Below, one piece after another: positions 15,860 to 24,322 of a stretch of 64,000 nucleotides of DNA (within the stretch, counting starts at the first letter, position 1; each line of letters opens with the position of its first letter). The position numbers and the translations under genes are program-made. Source of the DNA: Aeromicrobium choanae (GTDB lineage: Bacteria > Actinomycetota > Actinomycetes > Propionibacteriales > Nocardioidaceae); the NCBI RefSeq assembly GCF_900167475.1, contig NZ_LT796768.1:372001-436000 (forward strand), read 5' to 3'. Under the pieces are notes generated by a model. The model made no database searches. It was not told the DNA's origin and saw only the letters and a list, made by a program, of their open reading frames with translations.

Positions 15860-17077
15860 GTGACCACCACCCAGCGCCGTCTCCCCCGGCCCCTGCACCT
15901 GCTCCTGGCGTTCCTGCTCGGCACCACGATCCTGCTGTCGGGTCAGGGCCTGTTCGTGCCCGCGTCGGCCGCGAGCATCACGTGGGTCGACGGCGGTGAC
16001 GACCAGCCGTGCCTCAACGACGACAACGGCCGGGCCCTCGACGCCCTGCCCAGCGACCAGTGGTGCACCCCGATCAACGGCTGCTACCAGGACGACGACG
16101 GCAAGTACGTCCTCCCCAGCCGCAAGACCGGCATCTGGCAGGGCAACCCGAAGGACGTGAAGTACGCCGACGAGATCAAGGCGGAGCCGGCGCCGAAGCC
16201 GACGGCCAAGCCCACGACGAAGCCGACCACCAAGCCGGCCACGAAGCCCACCGCGAAGCCGACGACGAAGCCCACGGACAAGACCACGGGGACGGGCGCT
16301 CCCGCGGCGGGCGCCGACGAGCTCGGGGTCGACGAGAACGAGGTCGTCGCCGAGGGCGCTCCCTCCGCCCCGGCCGCGCCGGTGCTGAAGGTCGACGGCA
16401 AGGACGTCACCGTGACCTGGCAGCCCAGCCCCGACGCCGAGCTGGAGAGTGTCACCGGCTACGTGCTGCGCTTCAGCGGCGCCGACCCGGTCCAGCTGGA
16501 CGCCACCACCACGACGCACACGTTCACCGACCAGCCCGACGGCACCTACCGCGCCGCGGTGCGCGCCGTGAACGAGACCGGCGAGTCGCCTTCCTCGCCC
16601 CCGTCCGAGATCGCCACGGTCGGCGCTCCGGTCACCGAGGTCGTCGGCACCGTCGCCGTGACCGGTGACCTCGAGCCCGGCGCCGCCGTCACGATCACCG
16701 GCACGGGCTTCGCCACCGACGTGCCCGAGCTGACGATCGAGCTGCACTCCACCCCGGTCGTCCTGGGCACCGTCGCGACGGATGCGAAGGGCTCCTTCAC
16801 GACGGCCGTCACGATCCCCGAGACCGTCGAGGCGGGCGACCACTCGCTCGTCGTGCTCTTCGAGGGGACCGAGATCACCAGCACCCCGGTCGAGGTCGGT
16901 GGCGGCGAGATCGTCGCGGCCGCCGCGGTCGACGAGGTCGTCGAGACCGTTCCTCCGCACACCGGCCTGGCCCTGCTGGTGGCGCTGGCGCTGGCCGGCG
17001 GGCTCTCCCTGTTCTGGCACGTCCTGACGGGCCGGCGCCGCGCCGCCCGCAGCCGGCTGGCGGGGGTGGTCGCCTGA
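15860..17077 (+). CDS. secreted, membrane-anchored protein with fibronectin type III-like domain
   Basis: A 405-residue exported protein of unknown function. In order: signal peptide (to about residue 38), a small domain with Cys pattern QPCLNDD...DQWCTPINGC (three cysteines), a Lys-Pro-Thr linker of repeated KPTTKPT units (about residues 110-150), an FN3-like domain (VTWQPSPDAELESVTGYVLRF, residues 175-260), an IPT/TIG-like beta domain, then VPPHTG, a hydrophobic helix and an Arg-rich tail. The end resembles a cell-wall sorting signal but lacks canonical LPXTG. GTG start with AAGGAG upstream, 36 bp after the symporter stop, suggesting one transcript. Confidence 0.8.
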   Translation: MTTTQRRLPRPLHLLLAFLLGTTILLSGQGLFVPASAASITWVDGGDDQPCLNDDNGRALDALPSDQWCTPINGCYQDDDGKYVLPSRKTGIWQGNPKDVKYADEIKAEPAPKPTAKPTTKPTTKPATKPTAKPTTKPTDKTTGTGAPAAGADELGVDENEVVAEGAPSAPAAPVLKVDGKDVTVTWQPSPDAELESVTGYVLRFSGADPVQLDATTTTHTFTDQPDGTYRAAVRAVNETGESPSSPPSEIATVGAPVTEVVGTVAVTGDLEPGAAVTITGTGFATDVPELTIELHSTPVVLGTVATDAKGSFTTAVTIPETVEAGDHSLVVLFEGTEITSTPVEVGGGEIVAAAAVDEVVETVPPHTGLALLVALALAGGLSLFWHVLTGRRRAARSRLAGVVA

Positions 17078-17102
17078 GCACGGCGCCTCCCAGGAACGGG
17101 AC

Positions 17103-17142
17103 GGCTGGACTGCCCGACATCCGCACGCCCGGCAATCCAGCC
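17103..17142 (+). other. long-stem hairpin between two secreted-protein genes
   Basis: GGCTGGACTGCC (17103-17114) pairs with GGCAATCCAGCC (17131-17142) at 11 of 12 positions around a 16-base loop. There is no T-run, so this is more likely an mRNA processing or partial termination point, or a structured leader for the next gene, than a classical terminator. Confidence 0.45.
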
Positions 17143-17211
17143 CACCGACTCACGAGATCTCTCTTCTGAACCGGCCTGCCCAGTGTGGCAGGAGAAAGCG
17201 ACACCATCACC

Positions 17212-19914
17212 ATGACCACCCCCCTTCGCCTCCCGTTGCGCCGCGGCCTCGCGGCCGCAGCGGTGGGCGCCCTCACGGCCTCGCTGCTCGCCATCACGCC
17301 GGCGACCGCCCAGGCCGCCCCCACCCCGACCGTCGGCGTCACCGTCGACTACTTCGACGACGTGTACGACGACCTCGGCGCCAGCAGCGTCTTCGAGACC
17401 GTGACGATCGAGCGGTTCGAGTACCTGCTCAAGAACCAGACAGGCAACGTCGCCTTCTTCATCGGCGACCCGTCCGACCCCTCCAGCCAGGCGACCATCG
17501 CCCACGTGAACCGGGTCGCGAAGGCGCGGGGCATCTCGAAGATCTACAACTTCACGCCCAAGCTCGACGGCGACTCCCTCAACGTCTGGGACCTGGCCGA
17601 CTCGGGGCTGAGCGAGGCCGGCCGGACGTTCTACGGGAACGTCGGCAACCGTCTCATCACGGACTACCTGAACAAGGACGTCGAGACCACGTTCACGAAG
17701 AACGCGGCGACGGACCCCTACCTGTTCGTCTACAACAAGGACCGTCAGGTCGGCGGTGTGGAGGACCGGATCGTGGCCGCCCTCGCCGGCGCGAAGACCG
17801 CGGCCGACCTGGACACGCCGGCCGAGGTCGACGCCTACGAGGACCAGGTCGAGGCCACGCTCGGCAGCGTCGGCTCGTACGCGACGAACACGAACTTCAC
17901 CTTCCAGAAGGACGAGGTCAACCGCCGCCACAGCGCGTCCTACCCCAACGCCGAGACCCACGGCGGGGAGATCCTCACCGACGCCGACTCCACGGACGGC
18001 TTCCGCATCCAGACCGTCACCTACCCCGAGCTGCTCCACCTGCTCGACCAGCCCGGGGACATCCCGCTGCTGTTCGGCGGCACGTGGTGCCACAACACGC
18101 GGGCGATCATCAAGCAGGTGAATGCCGACGCGCAGACCTACGGGGTCAGGACGGTCTACAACTTCGACTTCTCGCTGTTCTCGACCGGCAACGGCGGGTC
18201 TGACCTCGGTCACATCCGCGACAACGCGCTGCCCACCACCGAGGACGGGGTCACGAAGGTCTCGCGTCCCTCGCACCTGTACGGCGATCTCGTCAACGAT
18301 CGCCTGACCAACGCGATCACCCAGTACCGGACCACCCAGGACGTCGCGGATCTCGGGGGCGGCAGCGTCAACGCCGTGTCGTACTTCCCCGGTGGCGACA
18401 CGTCGAAGACGGCGAAGCAGGCCCGCAAGATCCAGGTCGGCCACGTGCTCACCTACAACAAGGACCACGTGGACGCGCTCGGTGAGCGCGCGCCCGTCGT
18501 GGACCAGGCCATCCGGCGGAACGACGACGGAGGCAACACCGAGCACATGACCGAGTGGTGGTACGTGGCCGGCCGCGACCTGCCCCTGGGCGACGCGGCC
18601 CTCCGGGGCTCGCTCAACCCCGCCAGCGAGGCGGGCGCGAACTCCCTGCAGAGCCAGCGTGCCTTCGCCAAGGAGGCCGTCGCCGAGATCGACACCGTGT
18701 TCCGCGGCCTGGCGGGCCGGTCGCACGCCAGCACCACGACCGTCGCCGAGGTCGGCCCGGTCTCGGTGGGCGGAACGCCGACGCTCGACGTGTCGGTCGC
18801 CGCGGCGGGCTACGCGCCGTTCATCTCGCTCAACTCGGCCAACGCCAACACGGCGCTGCTGACCGACACCGGCAGGCCCTCCGGGCTCGTCGCGGTCTTC
18901 GACGGAGCCGAGAAGGTGGGCCAGGCGCGTCTCAAGCGCAACGGCACCGCCAGCATCACCCTCCCGGCCCAGCCGGCCGGTGAGAGCGACCTGACCGTCC
19001 GGTACCTGGGGCGCGGCGACGTCATCGATCCGTCCCAGACGACGGTGTCGTTCGCGGTGGCCGGTGACCCCTCCACCACCACCCTCGCCGCTCCCCCGTC
19101 GCTCACCTTCGGGACCGGCGGATCGGTGACCGCCACGGTCACCGAGGGTGCGACGGGTTCGGTGCGGCTGCAGGGACTGCCCGGCGACCCGGTCACCGGG
19201 ACGATCGAGAACGGCGTCGCGTCGCTGGCCGTCCCCACCTCGACGCCGGCAGGCCGCTACACGCTCCTCGCCCGGTACACCGGTGACGACAGGTTCGGTG
19301 CGTCGGAGTCCGAGCCGGTCGAGCTCGTCGTCGGCAAGGCCAACGCCGCGCTCAAGGCCACGGTCGCCGGGACCCGCTACGGAACGGCGCCGGTGGTGAA
19401 GGCCACCGTCACCGGCCCCGCGGGAGTCACGCCCACCGGCACCGTCACCGTCACGACGGGCGGGAAGTCGTACGTCGGACGCGTGAGCGGCGCGGGTGCG
19501 GCCTCGGTCGCGCTGCCCCGCACGCTGACGCCGAAGGCGTACGCGCTGACGATCGTCTACAGCGGCGACGCCAACGTGCGGGCCGCCAGCACGACGAGCC
19601 GGGTGACCGTCGCCAAGGGCGCCGTCGGATCCGTCAAGCTCAAGCCGAGGAAGACGGTCCGCGCGAAGAAGGTCACGGCCGCCACGGTGACGGTCGCGAC
19701 GCCCAGCGGGCTGGCGAAGGCCACCGGCAAGGTCAGGATCGTCCTGAAGCGCGGCTCCAGCACGAAGGCCGTGGTGGCCACCGTCCGCTCGGGTCGCGCC
19801 ACGGTGAAGCTGCCGAAGCTCACCAAGGGCACGTGGACCGCCAAGGTCTCGTACCTGGGCAGCACCACCTACACGGGCAGGACCGTCACCACGAAGGTGA
19901 AGGTCAAGGGCTGA
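17212..19914 (+). CDS. secreted protein with duplicated thioredoxin-like region and Ig-like repeats
   Basis: A 900-residue exported protein; I do not recognise a named family. After a signal peptide (cleavage near AQAA, residue 27) come two related regions: FFIGDPSDPSSQATIAHV (about residue 82) followed by KIYNF, and LLFGGTWCHNTRAIIKQV (about residue 287) followed by TVYNF. Both look like the beta-alpha start of a thioredoxin fold; only the second has a cysteine (Cys293, WCHN instead of WCxxC) and I see no other Cys in the protein. Both halves are followed by a YNKD motif. The C-terminal 380 residues are beta-rich Ig-like repeats (TGTVTVTT, LTIVYSGDANV) ending in a Lys-rich tail. ATG 17212 was chosen because a good signal peptide starts there, though AGGAG is 17 bp away; GTG 17185 is an alternative. 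Third gene after the cystine symporter. Confidence 0.8.
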   Translation: MTTPLRLPLRRGLAAAAVGALTASLLAITPATAQAAPTPTVGVTVDYFDDVYDDLGASSVFETVTIERFEYLLKNQTGNVAFFIGDPSDPSSQATIAHVNRVAKARGISKIYNFTPKLDGDSLNVWDLADSGLSEAGRTFYGNVGNRLITDYLNKDVETTFTKNAATDPYLFVYNKDRQVGGVEDRIVAALAGAKTAADLDTPAEVDAYEDQVEATLGSVGSYATNTNFTFQKDEVNRRHSASYPNAETHGGEILTDADSTDGFRIQTVTYPELLHLLDQPGDIPLLFGGTWCHNTRAIIKQVNADAQTYGVRTVYNFDFSLFSTGNGGSDLGHIRDNALPTTEDGVTKVSRPSHLYGDLVNDRLTNAITQYRTTQDVADLGGGSVNAVSYFPGGDTSKTAKQARKIQVGHVLTYNKDHVDALGERAPVVDQAIRRNDDGGNTEHMTEWWYVAGRDLPLGDAALRGSLNPASEAGANSLQSQRAFAKEAVAEIDTVFRGLAGRSHASTTTVAEVGPVSVGGTPTLDVSVAAAGYAPFISLNSANANTALLTDTGRPSGLVAVFDGAEKVGQARLKRNGTASITLPAQPAGESDLTVRYLGRGDVIDPSQTTVSFAVAGDPSTTTLAAPPSLTFGTGGSVTATVTEGATGSVRLQGLPGDPVTGTIENGVASLAVPTSTPAGRYTLLARYTGDDRFGASESEPVELVVGKANAALKATVAGTRYGTAPVVKATVTGPAGVTPTGTVTVTTGGKSYVGRVSGAGAASVALPRTLTPKAYALTIVYSGDANVRAASTTSRVTVAKGAVGSVKLKPRKTVRAKKVTAATVTVATPSGLAKATGKVRIVLKRGSSTKAVVATVRSGRATVKLPKLTKGTWTAKVSYLGSTTYTGRTVTTKVKVKG

Positions 19915-19930
19915 CCCGCCGGCACTGAGC

Positions 19931-19964
19931 GAGGGGCCCCGACCGTCATCGGTCGGGGCCCCTC
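19931..19964. terminator. strong bidirectional terminator hairpin
   Basis: GAGGGGCCCCGACC (19931-19944) and GGTCGGGGCCCCTC (19951-19964) form a perfect 14-bp stem with a 6-base loop between two convergent genes. It lacks a T-run, as is common in high-GC actinobacteria. Confidence 0.85.
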
Positions 19965-19987
19965 GTCGCAGTCTCAGCGTGGAACGG

Positions 19988-20485
19988 TCACGAGCGGACC
20001 GGCCCGGAGAGTGGCCGCGGCGTCACGCTGGTGGAGCCCGGCCTGACCCACGCCGCGTTGTCGGTGGTCAGGCGCGCCCCGCAGGCGCTGCAGGACTCGC
20101 CCTGCGTGCTCTCCTGCCCACAGCTGCGGCAGATCACGCGCAAGTGGCCCGACGCCTCCGCGGGCGGATCGTGCTTCTCGGCCCAGAGGGCGTAGGCGTG
20201 GAGCACCGGCAGTGCGTCCGCGCCGGCCTCGGTGAGCCGATAGTCGTAGCGGGGCCTGGCGCCGTCGCGGTAGGGCTCGCGCACCACGAGACCCGCCTCG
20301 ATCATGTCGGCGAGGCGCTTCGTGAGCACGTTGTCGGCGGCACCGGTGCGGTCGCGCAGCTCGTCGAAGCGGCTGGCCCCGGCGAACAGCTCACGCAGGA
20401 CCAGCAGGACCCACGGGTCGCCGAGGACGTGGATCCCCCGTGCCATGGGGCACGCCTTGCCTGACCAGTCCGAGCGCAGCACCAC
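19988..20485 (-). CDS. HxlR-family regulator with C-terminal zinc-ribbon-like motif
   Basis: A 165-residue winged-helix regulator. The HxlR domain covers residues 10-100: CPMARGIHVLGDPWVLLVLRE, the recognition region FDELRDRTGAADNVLTKRLADM and the wing YDYRLTEAG. Uncommon for the family, a tail with CRSC and CSAC pairs (about residues 119-136) follows and could bind zinc. It is divergent from an MFS exporter and a 17-bp palindrome lies between them, so it probably represses the exporter and itself. GTG start at 20485 with GAAGGTGAGG upstream; GTG 20482 is equally possible. Confidence 0.9.
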   Translation of the reverse strand: MVLRSDWSGKACPMARGIHVLGDPWVLLVLRELFAGASRFDELRDRTGAADNVLTKRLADMIEAGLVVREPYRDGARPRYDYRLTEAGADALPVLHAYALWAEKHDPPAEASGHLRVICRSCGQESTQGESCSACGARLTTDNAAWVRPGSTSVTPRPLSGPVRS

Positions 20486-20519
20486 GAGGCCTCACCTTCC
20501 TTCGGAGTCGATGCTACTC

Positions 20520-20536
20520 ACTTGCTTCAAGCAAGT
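20520..20536. promoter_or_regulatory. HxlR operator palindrome
   Basis: ACTTGCTT-C-AAGCAAGT is a perfect 8-1-8 palindrome centred in the 71-bp divergent region, 21 bp before the MFS start. It is the obvious binding site for the adjacent HxlR protein. Confidence 0.75.
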
Positions 20537-20556
20537 CACCCTTCTAGGCTGCCACC

Positions 20557-21933
20557 GTGACCGACTCCCTCCGCGCCAGCCACCGCTCCGGCGGCACCTT
20601 CCTGCCCGCCGTCGCCGTGAGCTGCGCCGCCGTGCTGATCGCGATGGACCTGTTCGTCATCAACCTCGCCTTCGAGGCCATCAGCTCGGACTTCCCGGAA
20701 GCCGCTCCCCAGACGATGTCGTGGGTGATCAACGCCTACGCGGTGGTCTTCGCGGCACTCCTCGTGCCGGCGGGACGCCTGGCCGACAAGTACGGACGCC
20801 GGAAGCTCTTCCGGCTCGGGCTCTCGGTCTTCGCCGTGGGCGCCCTCGGCGCCGCGCTCTCGGGCGACGTCTTCGTGCTCATCGCGGCACGCGGGCTGCA
20901 GGGCATGGGAGCAGCCCTCTTCGTCCCGACCGGGCTGGCCCTCCTGCTGGCCTCGTCCCCCGTCTCGCGCCACACGTCGATGCTGGCGGTGTGGACCGCC
21001 GTGGGGTCGGTGGCCGCCGCGGGCGGTCCGATCCTGGGTGGCGCGCTGACGCAGGTGAACTGGCGGTGGATCTTCCTCATCAGCCTTCCGGTGATCCTCG
21101 TCGCGCTGGCCACGTCGGTCACCCTGGCGGAGACTCCGAAGAAGGAGACGCGGGTACCCGACCTGGCGGGCTCGGCGCTGCTCGCCGTGAGCGTTGGCAC
21201 GCTGGTCGCGGGCCTGTCGTACGTCCGGGACCGCGGCCTCACCGACCCCGGACTCCTCGCGCTGTTCGCCGTCTCCGCGATCGCCCTGGCGTGGTTCACG
21301 CGCCGGTGCATGACGCAGCCCGTGCCCGCCCTGGACCTGAGCGTGTTCAAGGACGCGACGTTCGCCTGGGCGACGTTCGGCATCGCGACCTACTTCGTCG
21401 GCTTCGCGATCCTGCTGCTCGGCGGAAGCCTCATGCTGACCCGCGTCTGGGCCCTGGATCCCCTGACCGCCGGACTGATCTTCTCGCTCGGGCCCCTGAC
21501 GGCAGGCGTCACCGCCGTGACGATGGGTCGCACCGACATGTCCCCGCGGCTGCTGGCCGCGGTGGGTGGCCTGCTCCTCGCGCTGGCCGGCCTCTTGTGG
21601 CTCGTGCTCCTCGACACGCAGACGACCTCGCTCCCGGTGTTCTTCGCGGGAATGGTCGTCTCGGGACTCGGGGCGGGCTCCGGACAGGTCGGCTTCCTCG
21701 CGGCGGGCACCAGCCGGCTGGAGTCCTCGGAGTTCGCTGCGGGAACGGGCATCATCAACACCGCGCGTCAGGTCGGCTCCGCCCTCGGCGTCTCGATACT
21801 GGTGGCGATCACCGGCGCGAGCGTGCTGGTCGACGACTTCAGCGGGGCGTGGCTCGCCGTGACGATCGCGAGCCTCGTGGCGACCGGTACGACGGTGTTC
21901 ATGCGCCCGGCGCACGACCCCCTCAGCGTCTAG
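20557..21933 (+). CDS. MFS drug transporter, DHA2/EmrB-QacA-like
   Basis: A 458-residue transporter of the 14-helix DHA2 family. Motif A is LLVPAGRLADKYGRRKLF near residue 66, motif B/C regions are LIAARGLQGMGAALFVPT and GSVAAAGGPILGGAL, and the first helix carries the conserved IAMDLFVINLAF. It would expel hydrophobic or cationic compounds using the proton gradient. GTG start at 20557. Controlled most likely by the divergent HxlR regulator through the palindrome at 20520-20536. Confidence 0.9.
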   Translation: MTDSLRASHRSGGTFLPAVAVSCAAVLIAMDLFVINLAFEAISSDFPEAAPQTMSWVINAYAVVFAALLVPAGRLADKYGRRKLFRLGLSVFAVGALGAALSGDVFVLIAARGLQGMGAALFVPTGLALLLASSPVSRHTSMLAVWTAVGSVAAAGGPILGGALTQVNWRWIFLISLPVILVALATSVTLAETPKKETRVPDLAGSALLAVSVGTLVAGLSYVRDRGLTDPGLLALFAVSAIALAWFTRRCMTQPVPALDLSVFKDATFAWATFGIATYFVGFAILLLGGSLMLTRVWALDPLTAGLIFSLGPLTAGVTAVTMGRTDMSPRLLAAVGGLLLALAGLLWLVLLDTQTTSLPVFFAGMVVSGLGAGSGQVGFLAAGTSRLESSEFAAGTGIINTARQVGSALGVSILVAITGASVLVDDFSGAWLAVTIASLVATGTTVFMRPAHDPLSV

Positions 21934-21942
21934 GCGGACACG

Positions 21943-22386
21943 TCACCGGGCGCGCGTCACCGACGGCGCCAGCTCGAGATCCGGCGCGATCTCCCCCAGG
22001 AGGTCGCGGACGCGGGCGTCGAGGTCGGCGATGATCCGGTGCACGGTGGTCTCGTCCTGGCCGCCCGGGTCGTCGACCGGCCAGTCACGGTAGGTGACGC
22101 CGGGGACGTACGGGCACTCCTCGCCGCAGCCGAGCGTGATGGCCAGGTCGCTGGCGGCGATCATCTCGCGCGTCAAGTGCTTCGGGCGCTCGCGCGAGGT
22201 GTCCAGACCGAGTTGCTCGAGCGCGGCGGCGACCTCCGGGTGCACGTGCTCGCCCGGCTGCGTGCCCGCCGAGAGCGCGACGACGCGGCCCTGGGCGTAG
22301 TGCTCGGTCAGCAGGCGCGCCGCCACGGAGCGTCCGCCGTTGCGGACGCAGGCGAAGACGACCTGGGGCTGGTGCGTTGCGGTCAT
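21943..22386 (-). CDS. arsC: arsenate reductase, low-molecular-weight phosphatase type
   Basis: A 147-residue LMW-PTP-fold arsenate reductase that converts arsenate to arsenite in the cytoplasm. The P-loop CVRNGGRS gives Cys13 and Arg19, and the tail GCGEECPYVPGVTYRDWPVDDP carries the second functional cysteines and the catalytic Asp in DWPVDDP. In actinobacteria such enzymes usually work with mycothiol or thioredoxin. The ATG at 22386 overlaps the stop of acr3 (ATGA). Last gene of arsM-acr3-arsC. Confidence 0.92.
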   Translation of the reverse strand: MTATHQPQVVFACVRNGGRSVAARLLTEHYAQGRVVALSAGTQPGEHVHPEVAAALEQLGLDTSRERPKHLTREMIAASDLAITLGCGEECPYVPGVTYRDWPVDDPGGQDETTVHRIIADLDARVRDLLGEIAPDLELAPSVTRAR

Positions 22387-23453
22387 GGGGTGACTCCTTG
22401 GCGGGTGTCGGGGAAGAAGCGGCGCGCCCACAGGCTGACGTAGACGAGCCCGACGAGGACGGGAACCTCGATCAGCGGCCCGACGACGCCGGCCAGGGCC
22501 TGACCGCTGGTGGCGCCGTAGACCGCGATGGCCACGGCGATGGCGAGCTCGAAGTTGTTGCCGGCCGCGGTGAACGCGATCGTGGTCGAGCGGGCGTAGC
22601 CCAGCCCCGCGAGGCGCGCGAGCCACAGCGAGCCCGCCCACATGATCGCGAAGTAGAGCACGAGCGGGACTGCGATCCGCGCGACGTCGAGCGGCTGGCG
22701 GGTGATCTGGTCGCCCTGGAGCGCGAACAGCAGCACGATGGTGAACAGCAGGCCGTAGAGCGCCCACGGCCCCAGCCTCGGCAGGAAGCGCTCCTCGTAC
22801 CACTGCCGTCCGCGGCGGCGCTCCCCCACGACGCGCGTGAGGTAGCCGGCCGCCAGCGGGATGCCCAGGAACACCAGCACGCTCCCGGCGATCTGCCACG
22901 GCGAGACGTCCAGGCCCGCGGAGGACAGGCCCAGCCAGCCCGGCAGCACGTCGAGGTAGAACCAGCCCAGCAGGGCGAACGCGAGCACCTGGAAGACCGA
23001 GTTGACGGCCACCAGGACCGCCGCCGCCTCACGGTCGCCGCACGCGAGGTCGTTCCAGATGATCACCATCGCGATGCAGCGGGCGAGCCCCACGATGATG
23101 AGGCCGGTGCGGTACTCGGGCAGGTCGGGCAGCAGCAGCCAGGCGAGCGCGAACATCAGCGCCGGCCCGATCAGCCAGTTGAGCACCAGCGACAGCACCA
23201 TCGTGCGGGTGTCGCGGGCGACCGCGCCGACCTCGTCGTACCGGACCTTGGCCAGCACCGGGTACATCATCACGAGCAGGCCGACGGCGATCGGCAGCGA
23301 CACCGACCCGATCGTCACCGCATCGAGCGCCGTCGCCACCCCGGGAACGGCCCTGCCGAGGACCAGTCCGGCGAGCATCGCCAGGCCGATCCAGACCGGC
23401 AGGAAGCGGTCGAGCGTGGACAGCCGCTGTCCGACCGGCGCCTCCACCGTCAT
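22383..23453 (-). CDS. acr3: ACR3-family arsenite efflux permease
   Basis: A 356-residue, ten-helix arsenite carrier. The signature GLARCIAMVIIWNDLACGD (around residue 140) contains the conserved Cys needed for As(III), and FTAAGNNFELAIAVAIA (about residue 300) is the helix 9 motif with a conserved Glu. It expels arsenite produced by ArsC. Start and stop overlap arsM and arsC by 4 bp each, showing tight coupling. Confidence 0.95.
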   Translation of the reverse strand: MTVEAPVGQRLSTLDRFLPVWIGLAMLAGLVLGRAVPGVATALDAVTIGSVSLPIAVGLLVMMYPVLAKVRYDEVGAVARDTRTMVLSLVLNWLIGPALMFALAWLLLPDLPEYRTGLIIVGLARCIAMVIIWNDLACGDREAAAVLVAVNSVFQVLAFALLGWFYLDVLPGWLGLSSAGLDVSPWQIAGSVLVFLGIPLAAGYLTRVVGERRRGRQWYEERFLPRLGPWALYGLLFTIVLLFALQGDQITRQPLDVARIAVPLVLYFAIMWAGSLWLARLAGLGYARSTTIAFTAAGNNFELAIAVAIAVYGATSGQALAGVVGPLIEVPVLVGLVYVSLWARRFFPDTRQGVTP

Positions 23454-24217
23454 GCGGTCGGCTTCGTGGCGCGGACGATGGCCCCGTGCATCCCCGGCAC
23501 GGCCTCGTGGGTGAACTCGACCTCGGCATCGACGAATCCGACCGCGGCGAGGCCGTCGAGGTACTCCGAGCGCGACAGGGCGCCGGCGATGCAGCCGACG
23601 TACGAGCCGCGATCGGCCCGCGCGCCCGCGTCGAGGTGGTCCTCGGCGACGACGTCGGAGATGCCGATCCGCCCGCCGGGCACCAGCACGCGGTACATCT
23701 CCGCGATCACCCTCGGCTTGTCGACCGACAGGTTGATGACGCAGTTCGAGATCACCACGTCGACCGACGCGTCGGGCAGCGGCACGTCCTCGATGGTGCC
23801 CTTGAGGAACTCCACGTTGGTCGCGCCGGCCTTGGCGGCGTTCTGGCGGGCCAGGTCGAGCATCTCCTCGGTCATGTCCACGCCGTAGGCGAACCCGGAC
23901 TCACCCACGCGACGGGCCGAGAGCAGCACGTCGATGCCGCCACCGGAGCCGAGGTCGAGCACGCGCTCCCCCTCGGCCAGCGCGGCGACGGCCGTGGGGT
24001 TGCCACAGCCGAGGCTGGCCGCGACGGCCTCCGCCGGCAGCTCCTGCTGCTGGTCGGTGTCGTAGAGCACCGCGCCGAAGGACTCGTCGACATCCACGGC
24101 CCCGCCGCAGCACGACGAGCCGCCACAGCCGTCTCCCTCGACCTTCAGGGCGGCCTCGGCGTACCGGGCGCGCACCTCCTCCTGGACTTCCTGCGGGGAC
24201 TTCTGCGTGGTGGTCAT
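23450..24217 (-). CDS. arsM: arsenite S-adenosylmethionine methyltransferase
   Basis: A 255-residue class I methyltransferase that methylates As(III), giving volatile or less retained arsenicals. The SAM site is VLDLGSGGGIDVLLSA (residues 86-101). The three conserved arsenic-binding cysteines are Cys71 (GCGNP), Cys159 (NCVINL) and Cys209 (YVGCIAGAL). An extra Cys cluster GCGGSSCCGG lies at residues 30-39. The ATG at 24217 faces arsR; a longer frame upstream crosses the operators and is rejected. Confidence 0.94.
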   Translation of the reverse strand: MTTTQKSPQEVQEEVRARYAEAALKVEGDGCGGSSCCGGAVDVDESFGAVLYDTDQQQELPAEAVAASLGCGNPTAVAALAEGERVLDLGSGGGIDVLLSARRVGESGFAYGVDMTEEMLDLARQNAAKAGATNVEFLKGTIEDVPLPDASVDVVISNCVINLSVDKPRVIAEMYRVLVPGGRIGISDVVAEDHLDAGARADRGSYVGCIAGALSRSEYLDGLAAVGFVDAEVEFTHEAVPGMHGAIVRATKPTA

Positions 24218-24261
24218 GACCGCTCCTCGGGCTCCGTGCATCCATGTCGTATCGGCGGATG

Positions 24262-24291
24262 TCGATGTATCGAGATTCTTCGATGTATCGA
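24262..24291. promoter_or_regulatory. tandem ArsR operator palindromes
   Basis: TCGATGTATCGA occurs twice, at 24262-24273 and 24280-24291. Each copy is itself a palindrome (TCGAT-GT-ATCGA), and the 18-bp offset sets the two sites nearly two helical turns apart. They lie between arsM and arsR and would let one regulator shut both directions. A degenerate third copy may lie just upstream. Confidence 0.8.
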
Positions 24292-24322
24292 CGTTTGTCA
24301 ATACGTCTGGCAGGATGGGTCC

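Noticed and set aside
16195-16280. Possible CRISPR-like or tandem repeat array
   Set aside because: The repeats encode a Lys-Pro-Thr linker in frame within the FN3 protein; unit length varies and there are no spacers.
14321-17020. 899-codon open frame on the minus strand
   Set aside because: It lies opposite the cystine symporter and FN3 protein genes; its product is Arg/Gly/Asp-rich low complexity, as expected for an antisense frame in high-GC DNA.
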